This document shows positions 54,601 to 64,000 of a stretch of 64,000 bases of DNA, one piece after another. Within the stretch, counting starts at the first letter, position 1; each line of letters starts with the position of its first letter. The notes under the pieces are model-generated. The model was not told where the DNA came from. It searched no databases and saw only the letters and a program-made list of their open reading frames with translations. Source of the stretch: Scatophagus argus (taxonomy: Eukaryota; Chordata; Actinopteri; Scatophagidae); the NCBI RefSeq assembly GCF_020382885.2, contig NC_058501.1, positions 13,675,501 to 13,739,500 on the forward strand, in the 5' to 3' direction. The position numbers and the translations under genes were made by a program.

Positions 54601-56953
54601 GATTCTCATATCTGTTTACATGTGTTTCACACTCTAGAAATGACAGTAACCGCTGTCCAGTGAAGTACAAAACAGTAGCCCTAACCCTGCAGCACGGTTC
54701 CTCTGTAATCCAATAACAGTTTTATTGCAGTCACTTACTGCATTTCTTTATTGCCATCAAAGAGCATGTGCTCTTCAGTGAGAAAGGGTAATTACTGGAG
54801 CTGTGACGTCCAATACTGCTCTCACCCTCATGAAAGCCTGAGAAGTGGTGCTGTTGTATCAGATGAAAGGACGCCCTGAAGGGTGACAGTGGGACAGACC
54901 TGCACATAGCTGGTGTGATCAGTGGAAAGTGGATGAATAAATCATAGGTGATGGAGAGGAGGAACTGGATAGAAAGACACTTACATACATGTAGATAGAT
55001 TACATTTAGTGTCTCATAAATCACAGCTGTCTGTAGCATTGTGTGTTTTTGACCTTTTTGGTTGAATACATTCTGCCACAATTGAGGTGACAAAATGCAC
55101 AAGTCGTGCTTTTGCCGGGATCCTCTTTTTGTGCGGTCTGCCACTTTGATCCATTGTCATGGCTGCATTTTTGGCATCGTGCTCTGTCAGTGTAAACCAC
55201 AGCCTCTGGTCCACAGGCAGAGTGGTGGCGTGGACTCTACCGAAGGACAGAGGTTTCACATGACTATGACTATTCTGTCTTTGCAGCACAGACTGTAGCC
55301 GTGATGCAGCACAAGCTTGTGGATGCAGAGGAGGTAATGTCATTAACCTTGCTGCTGCTTTAAGGTGGCAGATTTATTCCAAGAAACTGTTGACATGATC
55401 CATCCATCCAGTAGTTTCCTCTGGTAGTTGACAGAAATCCTAACAAAAGGTCCACTTACAAGGTTACAATGGTTTTTGAACATGGCAACCATAGTGCGAA
55501 AAATGAATATGTTTTTTTATTAGAATATCCAAAGTGGTTTCCAACTCAATTGATCACATTATAACTGGGATGGATGATAAGCTGTTTTGCTGCTAAAGTA
55601 AATGAGGAATTGCTATAATCAAAATTGAAATTGAAAATTCCATTTCTCAAACTGGTGCAGTGCAAGATTGATTGAAAGCCCAGCCAGCTCCCCTCTGCAG
55701 TCCAAAGACAAGTAGGTTAGTTTAATTGGTGTCAAGATCAAAATGTGCTTGTGTGCTGATGTGGTAGACCTGGTGCATAATGATAATCAGTCTGTGAGAA
55801 GCATGACAGTTGACTGAAGGTTTCCGTTTTCTTAAGAGGGACACTTATTTTCACACTCCGTTGAAGTGATGGTATTATATTTCACTGATGATGTCACTTC
55901 TCGCTGCGTTGTTACAGGTGACACTTGTTTTTAACTCCCTCATCACTTTGTGGCTGTGGTGTCACGTCAGCCACCGCTCAGTGTCATTTACTCACATCCT
56001 GAACCATAGGTTGAATTTCGGCTTCAGAAATGAAAAAGTATTGGCCTTTGACCTTTGTTCAGTATTGTGAATATATACAACTTTATACTTCTGCTCCATA
56101 CTTTTCAGAGAGAAATGTTGTAGTTTTTTATTATTGCCTTTCACTTTTTTGACAGCTGTACGGTTCTTTGCAGATAAAGAAGTGTCTCACTTCAACACAT
56201 TTATGGATGAGTAATAACGTAATGTATATTTATAAAAAATAATATCACTGTTTTTTTCAAATAATACTTGAATACTTTAATACTGAGCAAATGTCAGAAG
56301 ATTGTGATAAATGCCCATTACAGTTTCCCAGGTGATATCTTCAAGTACTTGTTTTTTTCCAACCGACACTCAGATGTGTTTTGCAGATAGGCTTAATGAA
56401 TAAATGATTATTACTTAATCATGTTGGCAATTCATTTTCTGTCTATCAGCTACTCGATTAATTTTTTAGAAACTATGAAACAATTTCACATAAGTAACAG
56501 AGGCCGTTTTGCATTTCACTGTGTCATATACTCAAGTATATTTTTCTTTTAAAAGTTCTGTAGCTTTCTTTATTATATTTCATGCACTGTATTTTTACAT
56601 TGTGTTATTGCTACTTTCACTTAGGTACTTTTGGCGGGTGCTTTAGATTCATATGCTCCTTAAACGCTGACAGTCCATCACTCTCTGTAAGAGTAAGACA
56701 TGAATTATTTAAACCTGAGGTCTCTTCACTTCCAGGCCAATTTTTGTCCTCTGGTCTGTCAGTTTTGTTTGCTGATGTTGAGAACTCATCCCATATTCTC
56801 TTACATGAAGATGGAAAAACTAATCACTCTAAAGAACCTAATGTATTTTTCATTGAGACGGGGCTAAAAGGCTTTTAAAGGGCTTGCTTCTTAAAGCCTT
56901 CTTTCCCTCCACCCTCTCTCCTCCTTATCCCATCTCCTCCCCTTCTTAGAGGA

Positions 56954-56977
56954 ATGGTCCTGGTACTCCAGCCCTAG
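56954..56977 (+). promoter_or_regulatory. osbpl3: Seven-codon upstream open reading frame in osbpl3 leader
   Basis: ATG at 56954-56956 starts MVLVLQP followed by TAG at 56975-56977, 25 nt before the main start codon and inside the same exon. Its context (G at -3, G at +4) is favourable, so it should be encountered by scanning ribosomes. Such short uORFs usually lower translation of the main frame unless reinitiation occurs. Confidence 0.6.
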
Positions 56978-57002
56978 CCTGCACTGGCCAGTCCGCAGCA
57001 GG

Positions 57003-60000
57003 ATGGGCTCAGAGGAGCGCAATTCAGCCATGTCACAGAAGATCTCCTCCCCATCACGCAGCAACAGCAGCTCCTCGTCCAAACATGACAGCCGACAGGT
57101 AACGCACAACGGTCGATTACACTCTAGGACTCGTTGCACGTCACTAACAAACATCTGGCAACTGCATCAGGCACTATTTTCTGGTTAAATAAGTCTCCTG
57201 CATCACATTACAGATACAGATATTTTAGGGAAAAAAAAAAGATCAAGCGCCTAGTGTTCTAGAAAGGCTCGATTTGGCTCTTTATAAATGTCAGCCAGAG
57301 GAAACAGCATGGGCATCTGAGCATCTGTTTTCATTTTACATGTTCAGCAGCAAGGATTAAATGCTGCCAACATGAGAAAGACTATCACTATCTCAGACCA
57401 CAACATTTTCTCCCAAAGTGGAAAAGGGGGTGCTGTGAAGCACTAAAATGCAATTTTGGAACAATTCCCTTGAAGGTAATTCTCTCACACACAAATCAGT
57501 GAATATATTAGCAACACAATGTTGTTGCATTTGCATTGAATTTTTGTTTGTAGGCAGCAGACTCATTAATTTTTCATTCCCAGCAACAGACTTTCTGTTT
57601 AGAAACTAAAGTAATAAAGATTGTCTCCTGCCCTGCCCACAGGACACAATGGTGATCCATTACTTTGGACTAACAGCAAACAAATACGAGAACTGAAAAA
57701 GTGTTTTCATTAGTGAAGAACCTCTGAACAAACAAATGAATGAATATTCTCTTAAAGTCACAGTTTCAAACTTCTAAGCTTCATTGTGCTTGAACAAAAG
57801 TTTTGTATTACGCATTGAAACTTAACTAACATTCCCTCAACTCAAGGAAGTACTTCTCAATGTACAATGTAAATGACACACTAAGTCTAAGATTAGATAA
57901 AGTGCTACATGAATGGAGTCCATTTACGTATTTAGGCTTGTTATGTTTTGGCCAAGTGAACTAACCTATTGTTAACCACAAAAACACTTAGTTATCAAAC
58001 AAGATATGTTTGTGAGTTGTAAAAAGACAGACTAGATGTTTCCCCTGTTCATAGTCTTTATGCTAAGCTATGCTAACCTTCTGCTGCCAGTGGTTTCATT
58101 TATAGCATACTGTTAATGAGAGATTGATATCGATCTTCTCATGTAGAGAAAGTGAATGAGCGCATTTCCTAAAATGTTGAGCTGTTGTATTTTTTATTTA
58201 GACGTTTAAACAAGAGTATTAACACATTATTTGTGTTATGTGGGTTCATGTTTTTGTTTTGGAAGATTATGGCTCACCCTTGACACAAACGCTGGTTGTA
58301 CACTATGTTGGACAACTTTGAGAACATTTGCTATTGTCTTATGCTAAGGGCTGTGCCTGTAAGCATGCATGTCCTCTTGTCGGTTACGTCACTGCTTTCT
58401 CTCTCAAAGTATCTTGTGACCTTGAAGAAAAGCACTCGGGCAGTGTGTGACAATGACTCACTGTGTGACTGTGTCAGTGGGGGCTGTGACGAGTGCTCAT
58501 GGAGAGTGAAAGAACAACCCACAAGCCACACCCTCTCCACCAACCACCTCCCCCAAACCCCCTTCGGAAATGAGGGTTTATTTTAGCCGGCCTCACCTCC
58601 AGCAGTCTCAGCCTCTCTGACTGATACAGCTTGTTTAGCCAGAACTGTTCTATATTGGAACAGTCAGGGACACACTGAGATAACAAACACAGAGTCACCT
58701 CAAACCTCTGCCAAGCTGTGATGTGAATGTCATTTGTGCTTGCATTTTGGATACATAATACATAATTATTTTCATTATCAGTTAATCTGTTGATTATTTT
58801 TTTTTCACTGATTGATTAATTCACTGAAGTGTTTGAAATTAGAAGGAAAATGTTGATCATAACCTCTGTGAGCCCAAAGCGATGGGTGCATCCCGGTGAC
58901 CTTGTGGTTAAGACGTTACCCTGACAATCACGTTCCTAGTTTGATTCCAGCTGGGGATGTTTGTTGCGTATGAAACCCCTCCTTTCTCTGCCCTTCGTTT
59001 CCACCTCTACACTGTCAAGTTTTCAGTAAGGACAAAAAAAAATGAAAAAAGAAAGTTTAAAACTGAGGCAGCGAAGGATGTCTTGACCCATATTAGTCTC
59101 TAATACAGGCCAGTCTCCAAGAGCGCTTCGTACTACATTTCACTCAGTGATGAAAGTTGATCACTGCATGCGCACACTGAGAAGGCTTACGAAGCTTGCA
59201 TACCAGAGTCAGAGTCTTCAGGCAAGAGCATGCATGTTCGATGACAACATGTCAGACGAGCTGCTTGATTTCACCTTGGGTGCTGCTCCTTTTCTAATGA
59301 TTGTGAATGGGAGATTGTATTTTTGGCCAGCATGTAGCACCTGATAACTGCAATATCAAAAGTCAAATTGTGCCCAAATTAATTTATTAACTTACCGTTT
59401 GTTTCGTCACTAATATAAGCTAAAAGCGATCTAAACCACCAAATAATGCAATAGAAGATATTACAAAAGCCTCTGTTTATGTTTGTTCCTTCCTGGAATT
59501 CTCACTGCTGAAGTACATGACAGAGCTATCTGGATTAGTCTGTGATGAAATATCACCTTAATCTCTGTATTTGCAGGGATTTGGATTTAATCTCAGGCAG
59601 GAAATGATTATTGTGAAGAGTGAGATTAGACAGGTAAGCTAATTTTGTAAATGGGACCATGAGGTGAAAGTAGTCAGTAAAGCCCCATGCTGGATACCAA
59701 ACCACACAGGACATTTCCCCACTGTAAGGAAACACTCATATTCCATTCCCACAGCTTTCCTCTGAATGAGGGGCAGAAAATTGCAGTCACAAATTACAAC
59801 ATGCTTTTGACTTCACTCTGTTGTGTGCAGGATTCATTTTATTTTGCCAAAACTTCCAGCAACTTTGACCTGCATGTGTGCCCACAATTTTAGTTCCTCG
59901 GAGTTCTCATAAACCATCTCTGCCCACAGGACAGCTGGGAAATAGTGGAGGGCCTGCGTGGAGGCTTCAGCAATGTCCTGGAGCCCCAGAAGCAGGAGGG

Positions 60001-63000
60001 CTACATGCTAAAGAGGAGAAAGTGGCCCATGAAGGGCTGGCATAAGGTATAGTAAAACACCTGCCAGGGTCCATAAATGACCCATGTTCCCCCATTCATT
60101 TCTTAGGGTGTTAACAATACATATTTTTAGGTATGCTTGACGACTGGATGTCATTCCAATTTCCCGGGTTTACCCTGCACTTTCCAGGTTCTTCCTGCAA
60201 AAAATCCGCTGATGCAACTCATTTGTCTTTTAACCTAAATGAATGAGATTTTTCAGTAGATTATTTCACCCACAGAGGAGTCACATGCGATCTGCGTTGT
60301 TCATGCTCTGTCTAAGAGCTTTCACTGGGATGATACTGCCTCGATATCTTGGTTTTCCTTCTCAGATGCATTAGCTGATGGCCTGTTGGATAATAGAGCT
60401 GTATACATTTAGTATTGACTTTCAGGTCTTTGTGCTTTCAACAGTCTGGTTCTGGTGATGTACAGTAAGAGCACCAAGAATCACATTTACAAAGACAATG
60501 GAGGAGAAAGAGTGCACTAGAGTGAGAGTCAGAGTGACAGAAGAAGACAAGAGCCCAGCATGGCAAACATTACACTGCAGAGACATTAGCATCATACATT
60601 AACAAGAGGCTGTCATGATCACGAAGTCATAATAGTGTCTGCAGACTTGTTGTCATGGGTATTGCATATCATCCCTACTGAATCTCATTTGCTCATTGTC
60701 CGCCCTTCTCTCTACAGAGGTACTTCTTGCTGGACAAGGGCATCCTGAAGTACGGCAAGTGCAGTGCTGATGTGAGTATTAAAAAAACCTGCTGGCTGGA
60801 CACTATGCAGAGTTGTCATTTAGAGAAGATAACAAAGGGCACTTTGTGTCTTTTGTAATGTTCTTTCTTTACCGCTGGCTGTGTTCTCGAGAAATACCTA
60901 TTTTTGCCTGTAGATATAAAATTTCATTATCATTGACAGGAATCACACAGTGCATTTTACCTGTCAGACTCACATGCATTTATTATACATCAGCCATGCA
61001 GGAGCTTGACTGTTGAGCCAATAAAATGATTACTGAAACACAGTAAAGTGTAATGTAAAACATTTTAAAACAGCAATTTGTTGCATTTGTATTGTCTCCA
61101 GTCGGATATACTCATAACGCTGTGTGCTGGCTTGCAGATTGAGAAAGGGAAGCTACATGGCTGCATTGATGTTGGTCTCTCCGTCATGGCCATTAAGAAG
61201 AAAGCCAAGTGCATCGATCTTGATGCCGAGGAAAACATCTATCACCTGAAGGTAAAATGCAAGGCTAGTAAAAAAAAAAAAAAAAAAGAATTCCCAACAG
61301 ACTGACTGGAGTTGTGGTAAAATGTGGATTATCCTCTTTACAGATGCTTACGTTAAAACGACCTCATGTTTTGTATGTATATGTGGACCAGGGAGAATTA
61401 CAGCACCTGTGAGATTTTCCACCGTTATCACATGTCCTCATCCTTGCTTGTCCTTGTGTTGATTTCTGATTGTGGTATCTGCTCTGCAGATTAAGTCACA
61501 GGAACTGTTTGATGAATGGGTGTCCAAGCTGCGTCACCATCGACTCTATCGGCAAAATGAGATTGCCATGTACCCTAACGAGAAGTCCTTCCACTATCCC
61601 CACTACCCCTCCCCCAGCTCCCCTGGCATGGCTGAGAGTGCTTCTATCAGAAAGGTACCTGTGCACAACACAGCACATTGTTAACAGAAGATATGTGGTT
61701 GTTAAATTCTTTCTGCTCTGCCTCTGCTCTAGAGTATCACTGTATTATCTGCAGTATTTTCTGAGGTTGTTATTGGACTGACCTTTAGGTATGTTTACTA
61801 CTGCAGTGCATGACTATACGAAGGCAGTCCACAGTGCATTCTGCAGCAGCCTTCCCGTTAAGCTGCAACAGCCAGGCCAAAGTAGCGGCTTGGCTCCAGT
61901 CATCTGATGACATGGACAACTGCGCCAAAGGTGAGACAACAGAACTGTCCCTCATGATTTGTGGAGTTTTGTGACACTCACTACTACCTGATGCACTTAT
62001 CCCTTCTTTTTGAAGGTTTTATACAATTTTATGTGACTTCCCTTTTGTATCTTGGTTTCTAAGCAAGATGATGAAGTTGCAATGCAAAATTTGATGGCCA
62101 TCTAAGAACCCATTGGCTAGTGTTGGTTGGATCTGGGATTTCCATCAGGAAATAATTCATATTTTTATATTACAAGAGGCATTGTTGTGCTGCTGGATAA
62201 GTAACTTAGAAATCCAGGTAATTAAGAAATTTCAAGTTGGATGATGAAAACATTTATTATAACTGATTTTTTTTTTTTTTTAAAAAAAAAAAGCACACCA
62301 TAAAAGCACAAATAAATAAATAAAAATAAACCAACATAGAGGTTGCTTTTTCTGGGACAGTTAACTCGGTGTTCAGAAATGTTTGTGTTCTATTCAAAAC
62401 CTGTAAGTTAAAGATCTAAAGCTGGATAGTAAGACATTTTCATGTGTACAGTTGTCAAATGTAGACATACTTCAGTAACCTCCAATAGATCGGGCCACCT
62501 GTTGTCTTATTTACAAGTGAGATACGCATGGCTGGCATGTGTTGCTATTTATAAAAGAAAAAGGAAGCAGCAGAAGGCGCAAGGTGCTCTTGAAGTCAAA
62601 CTCCTCAATTTATGTATTAATTTATTTGAGTTTGTTTTTCAGTTTCAGATTTATTTGGTATTTGTTACTTTGAGTTTAATGTTGAGTGATCCAGATTTAT
62701 TTATGACTGATGATGTTATCAAGATTCTAATTAAAGTCACAGAGTGTTCAGCAGTGTTGAATTTGTTTTTCACAGCGATCCAAGGTGAGGTGATATTGAT
62801 TGATTATCGTCCTTCTTCCTGCTTCAAACTATTGTTATCAGTTGATTTGGTTAATGCAGCTTTCACCTCCTGCTTCAAATGGATGCAAAAGCAGAGACTC
62901 ATATTTTGGCAGAGAAAGACAAAAAAACTTGCAGCACCGCCATCTTAAAAGTCTATTTGAATATAAAACACATGCTGTAACTGTGGCTCTGTGAGCACAT

Positions 63001-63876
63001 GTGGAGCCTTCTAACTTTGTCACCCTGGTTCATCTAGAGTGATGAGTGACTCCATAGAGGGTAGGTTAATGTCCATCAGCGCTTTGTACAGTTTGAACAT
63101 GTTTGATTCAGTGAAACCCTTTTTCCTAATGCCCACAGATTTGTCGGTTTGTGAGGCCTATCTGTTGGAGCTCAACCATCTGCTTCAGAGTATGGAAGTC
63201 CTCCATCGTACCTACTCCGCTCCATCTATCCAAGCACTGCAGGTCAGCACTTTATTTCTGATTCCTGTAAACTTAGAGCAGAGCAGGAGTGTCGTCATAG
63301 CAGTCATTGCAAGATTAAGTCTTAGAAACTGCATAGTAAATTAATCTAATCAAAAAAATTATAATATTTTAGGAGTCACAATTATATGCTAAGTAGCTTG
63401 TCTTGTTTCCTGTTATCCTTTGTCATATCTCTTCACCACTATTTTTTGTTCCCCTGTCATGTCATTTGCTGCCAAATATAGAGCATTTCCTATAAAAAGC
63501 TTTTCTCAAAAGAAAAACTTCTCTCTGTCTTGACTTCTGTGTTAACTAGGCATCTACGTTTGACAGCCCCAAGAAGGAAAAGAGACTTCCAAGGAAATGG
63601 CGCACTAAAAACTACAACAAAGATGTCAAAACAACTCTGCAGGTAATCAGCGTGACAATAAAGTGTGATATATTTTTTATATGTACGTCGCTCCAAGCTC
63701 CACTCCTCGTGCTCTACTGTAGGTACCCAGCTGCATCTCCTCTACCCGCCTCCATGCCTCTAACCCCAACCTCTCCACCGCCGCCCTCGCCAATGACAAG
63801 GTGGACCCTGAATCCCTGGATTGCCCATTTGACGTGGCAAAGTTGCAGGAAGACTTCTGCCGCGTCGCCACTAATT
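57003..63876 (+). CDS. osbpl3: Oxysterol-binding protein-related protein 3, N-terminal part
   Basis: Coding exons: 57003-57098, 59930-60046, 60718-60771, 61138-61251, 61490-61654, 61807-61930, 63139-63242, 63550-63642, 63723-63876; 340 codons so far in continuous frame, and the gene continues beyond the window. The start region [14 protein letters not shown] aligns with the human OSBPL3 N-terminus. A Ser-rich lead is followed by the PH domain at about residues 54-148 ([16 protein letters not shown] ... [19 protein letters not shown]). Paralogue choice is OSBPL3 rather than OSBPL6 because of [15 protein letters not shown] and [12 protein letters not shown]3 works at ER-plasma membrane contact sites in lipid exchange and R-Ras-linked adhesion (family knowledge). 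The FFAT motif and sterol/phosphoinositide-binding ORD domain lie downstream, outside the window. An optional in-frame exon is described separately. Confidence 0.93.
58025..58180 (+). repeat. Half copy of the palindromic MITE-like element
   Basis: The stretch reads gtttcccctgttcatagtc, tttatgctaagctatgcta, agattgatatcgatcttctc and gcgcatttcctaaaatgtt, which is the right arm of the family at 16.0 kb without its left arm. It lies in the osbpl3 intron after the start-codon exon. Confidence 0.65.
58879..59054 (+). mobile_element. tRNA-derived SINE
   Basis: The 5' part has an A-box-like ggtgaccttgtggttaagac and a B-box-like agtttgattccagc, as in tRNA-derived pol III promoters. The body then reads cccctcctttctctgccc and tctacactgtcaag, and an A-rich tail ends the unit. 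This matches a common teleost SINE layout. It is decayed (the B box differs from GGTTCGAATCC) and lies in an osbpl3 intron on the sense strand. Confidence 0.65.
59577..59633 (+). other. osbpl3: Candidate 57-nt in-frame cassette exon of osbpl3
   Basis: The stretch is bounded by a good acceptor (tctctgtatttgcag) and a strong donor (CAG/GTAAGC). Its length is a multiple of three, it is phase 0 like both neighbouring exons, and it is stop-free in the required frame. It would add 19 residues beginning GFGFNLRQ and ending EIRQ, between the Ser-rich lead and the PH domain. The paralogue OSBPL6 carries an extra segment at exactly this junction, though with different sequence. It could also be a chance pseudo-exon. 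Confidence 0.5.
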
Positions 63877-64000
63877 GTGAGTAGAATATTATGAGCTGGT
63901 CTTTTTCATTTTTTGTTGTTGATTGTAAGTATGAGTGAGACATTCAGGATTTTAAATTTTTTTTTTTTAAACTTATCCTTAAGCGACTCAGTTACCTCTA

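Larger units (their letters stand above)
45519..56949 (+). other. osbpl3: Long first intron of osbpl3
   Basis: About 11.4 kb lies between the presumed untranslated exon and the exon with the start codon. It ends in a strong polypyrimidine tract (about 56895-56948) and a TTAG acceptor. Long first introns in this family often carry alternative promoters. A sequence ending in GTTTACAG/GTGAGA at about 46635 looks like another possible first-exon donor. Repeats are at 46511-46530 (GT), 48.6 kb, 50.59 kb (a C run) and 51.23 kb. No other gene is recognised on either strand. Confidence 0.5.

Noticed and set aside
62442..62948. 168-codon plus-strand open frame inside an osbpl3 intron
   Set aside because: It has no similarity I recognise and no splice sites joining it in frame to the exons at 61807-61930 or 63139-63242. 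Its composition follows the AT-rich intron, so it is probably a chance frame.

Overview
This window is vertebrate nuclear DNA, almost certainly from a spiny-rayed (percomorph-like) teleost fish. The evidence is small GT-AG exons spread over long introns, abundant microsatellites, several repeat families typical of teleosts (a palindromic MITE-like element, a Tc1 transposase relic, a tRNA-derived SINE) and five protein genes in an arrangement matching the OSBPL3 / C7orf31 / CBX3 / SNX10 region of human chromosome 7p15. No prokaryotic, viral or CRISPR features were seen. I assembled every gene model by hand from splice sites, phase continuity and remembered family alignments. Every internal exon join keeps frame.

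Layout: 1-3.9 kb is gene-free 3' flank. snx10 (minus, 3877-5442, 6 coding exons, 216 aa) encodes a PX-domain endosomal protein. An HP1-family gene, best called cbx3 (minus, 6822-9138, 4 coding exons, 195 aa), follows with its promoter near 9.4-9.9 kb. A gene desert of about 17.5 kb (9.9-27.6 kb) holds transposon relics, including a 446-bp element with perfect 16-bp inverted ends. A complete PDE11A-type dual-GAF phosphodiesterase, probably pde11al (minus, 27685-36680, 20 exons, 939 aa), comes next. A 3-kb gap with a Tc1 relic separates it from spmip4/C7orf31 (plus, 40359-43110, 8 coding exons, 551 aa), a sperm microtubule inner protein. The 5' part of osbpl3 (plus, untranslated exon near 45.3-45.5 kb, coding from 57003) runs off the right edge after the PH domain and before the sterol-binding domain.

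The genes are not an operon; each is an independent eukaryotic transcription unit. The left genes (cbx3, snx10) and the right genes (spmip4, osbpl3) point away from each other, as in human. The notable difference is a full PDE11A-like gene between them. In human, PDE11A sits on chromosome 2 beside OSBPL6 and NFE2L2, the paralogous block. The fish gene therefore looks like a duplicate of vertebrate whole-genome-duplication age that mammals lost from this block. pde11al and spmip4 are head-to-head.

The observations most worth checking are this extra PDE11 paralogue, an HP1 protein whose normally basic hinge has become strongly acidic, an in-frame 57-nt candidate cassette exon in osbpl3 just before the PH domain, a Ser-rich tail with a kinase-type site on the PDE, and absence of the usual cbx3 partner hnrnpa2b1 and of cycs from their expected places. 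I found no evidence of a wholly new molecular system.
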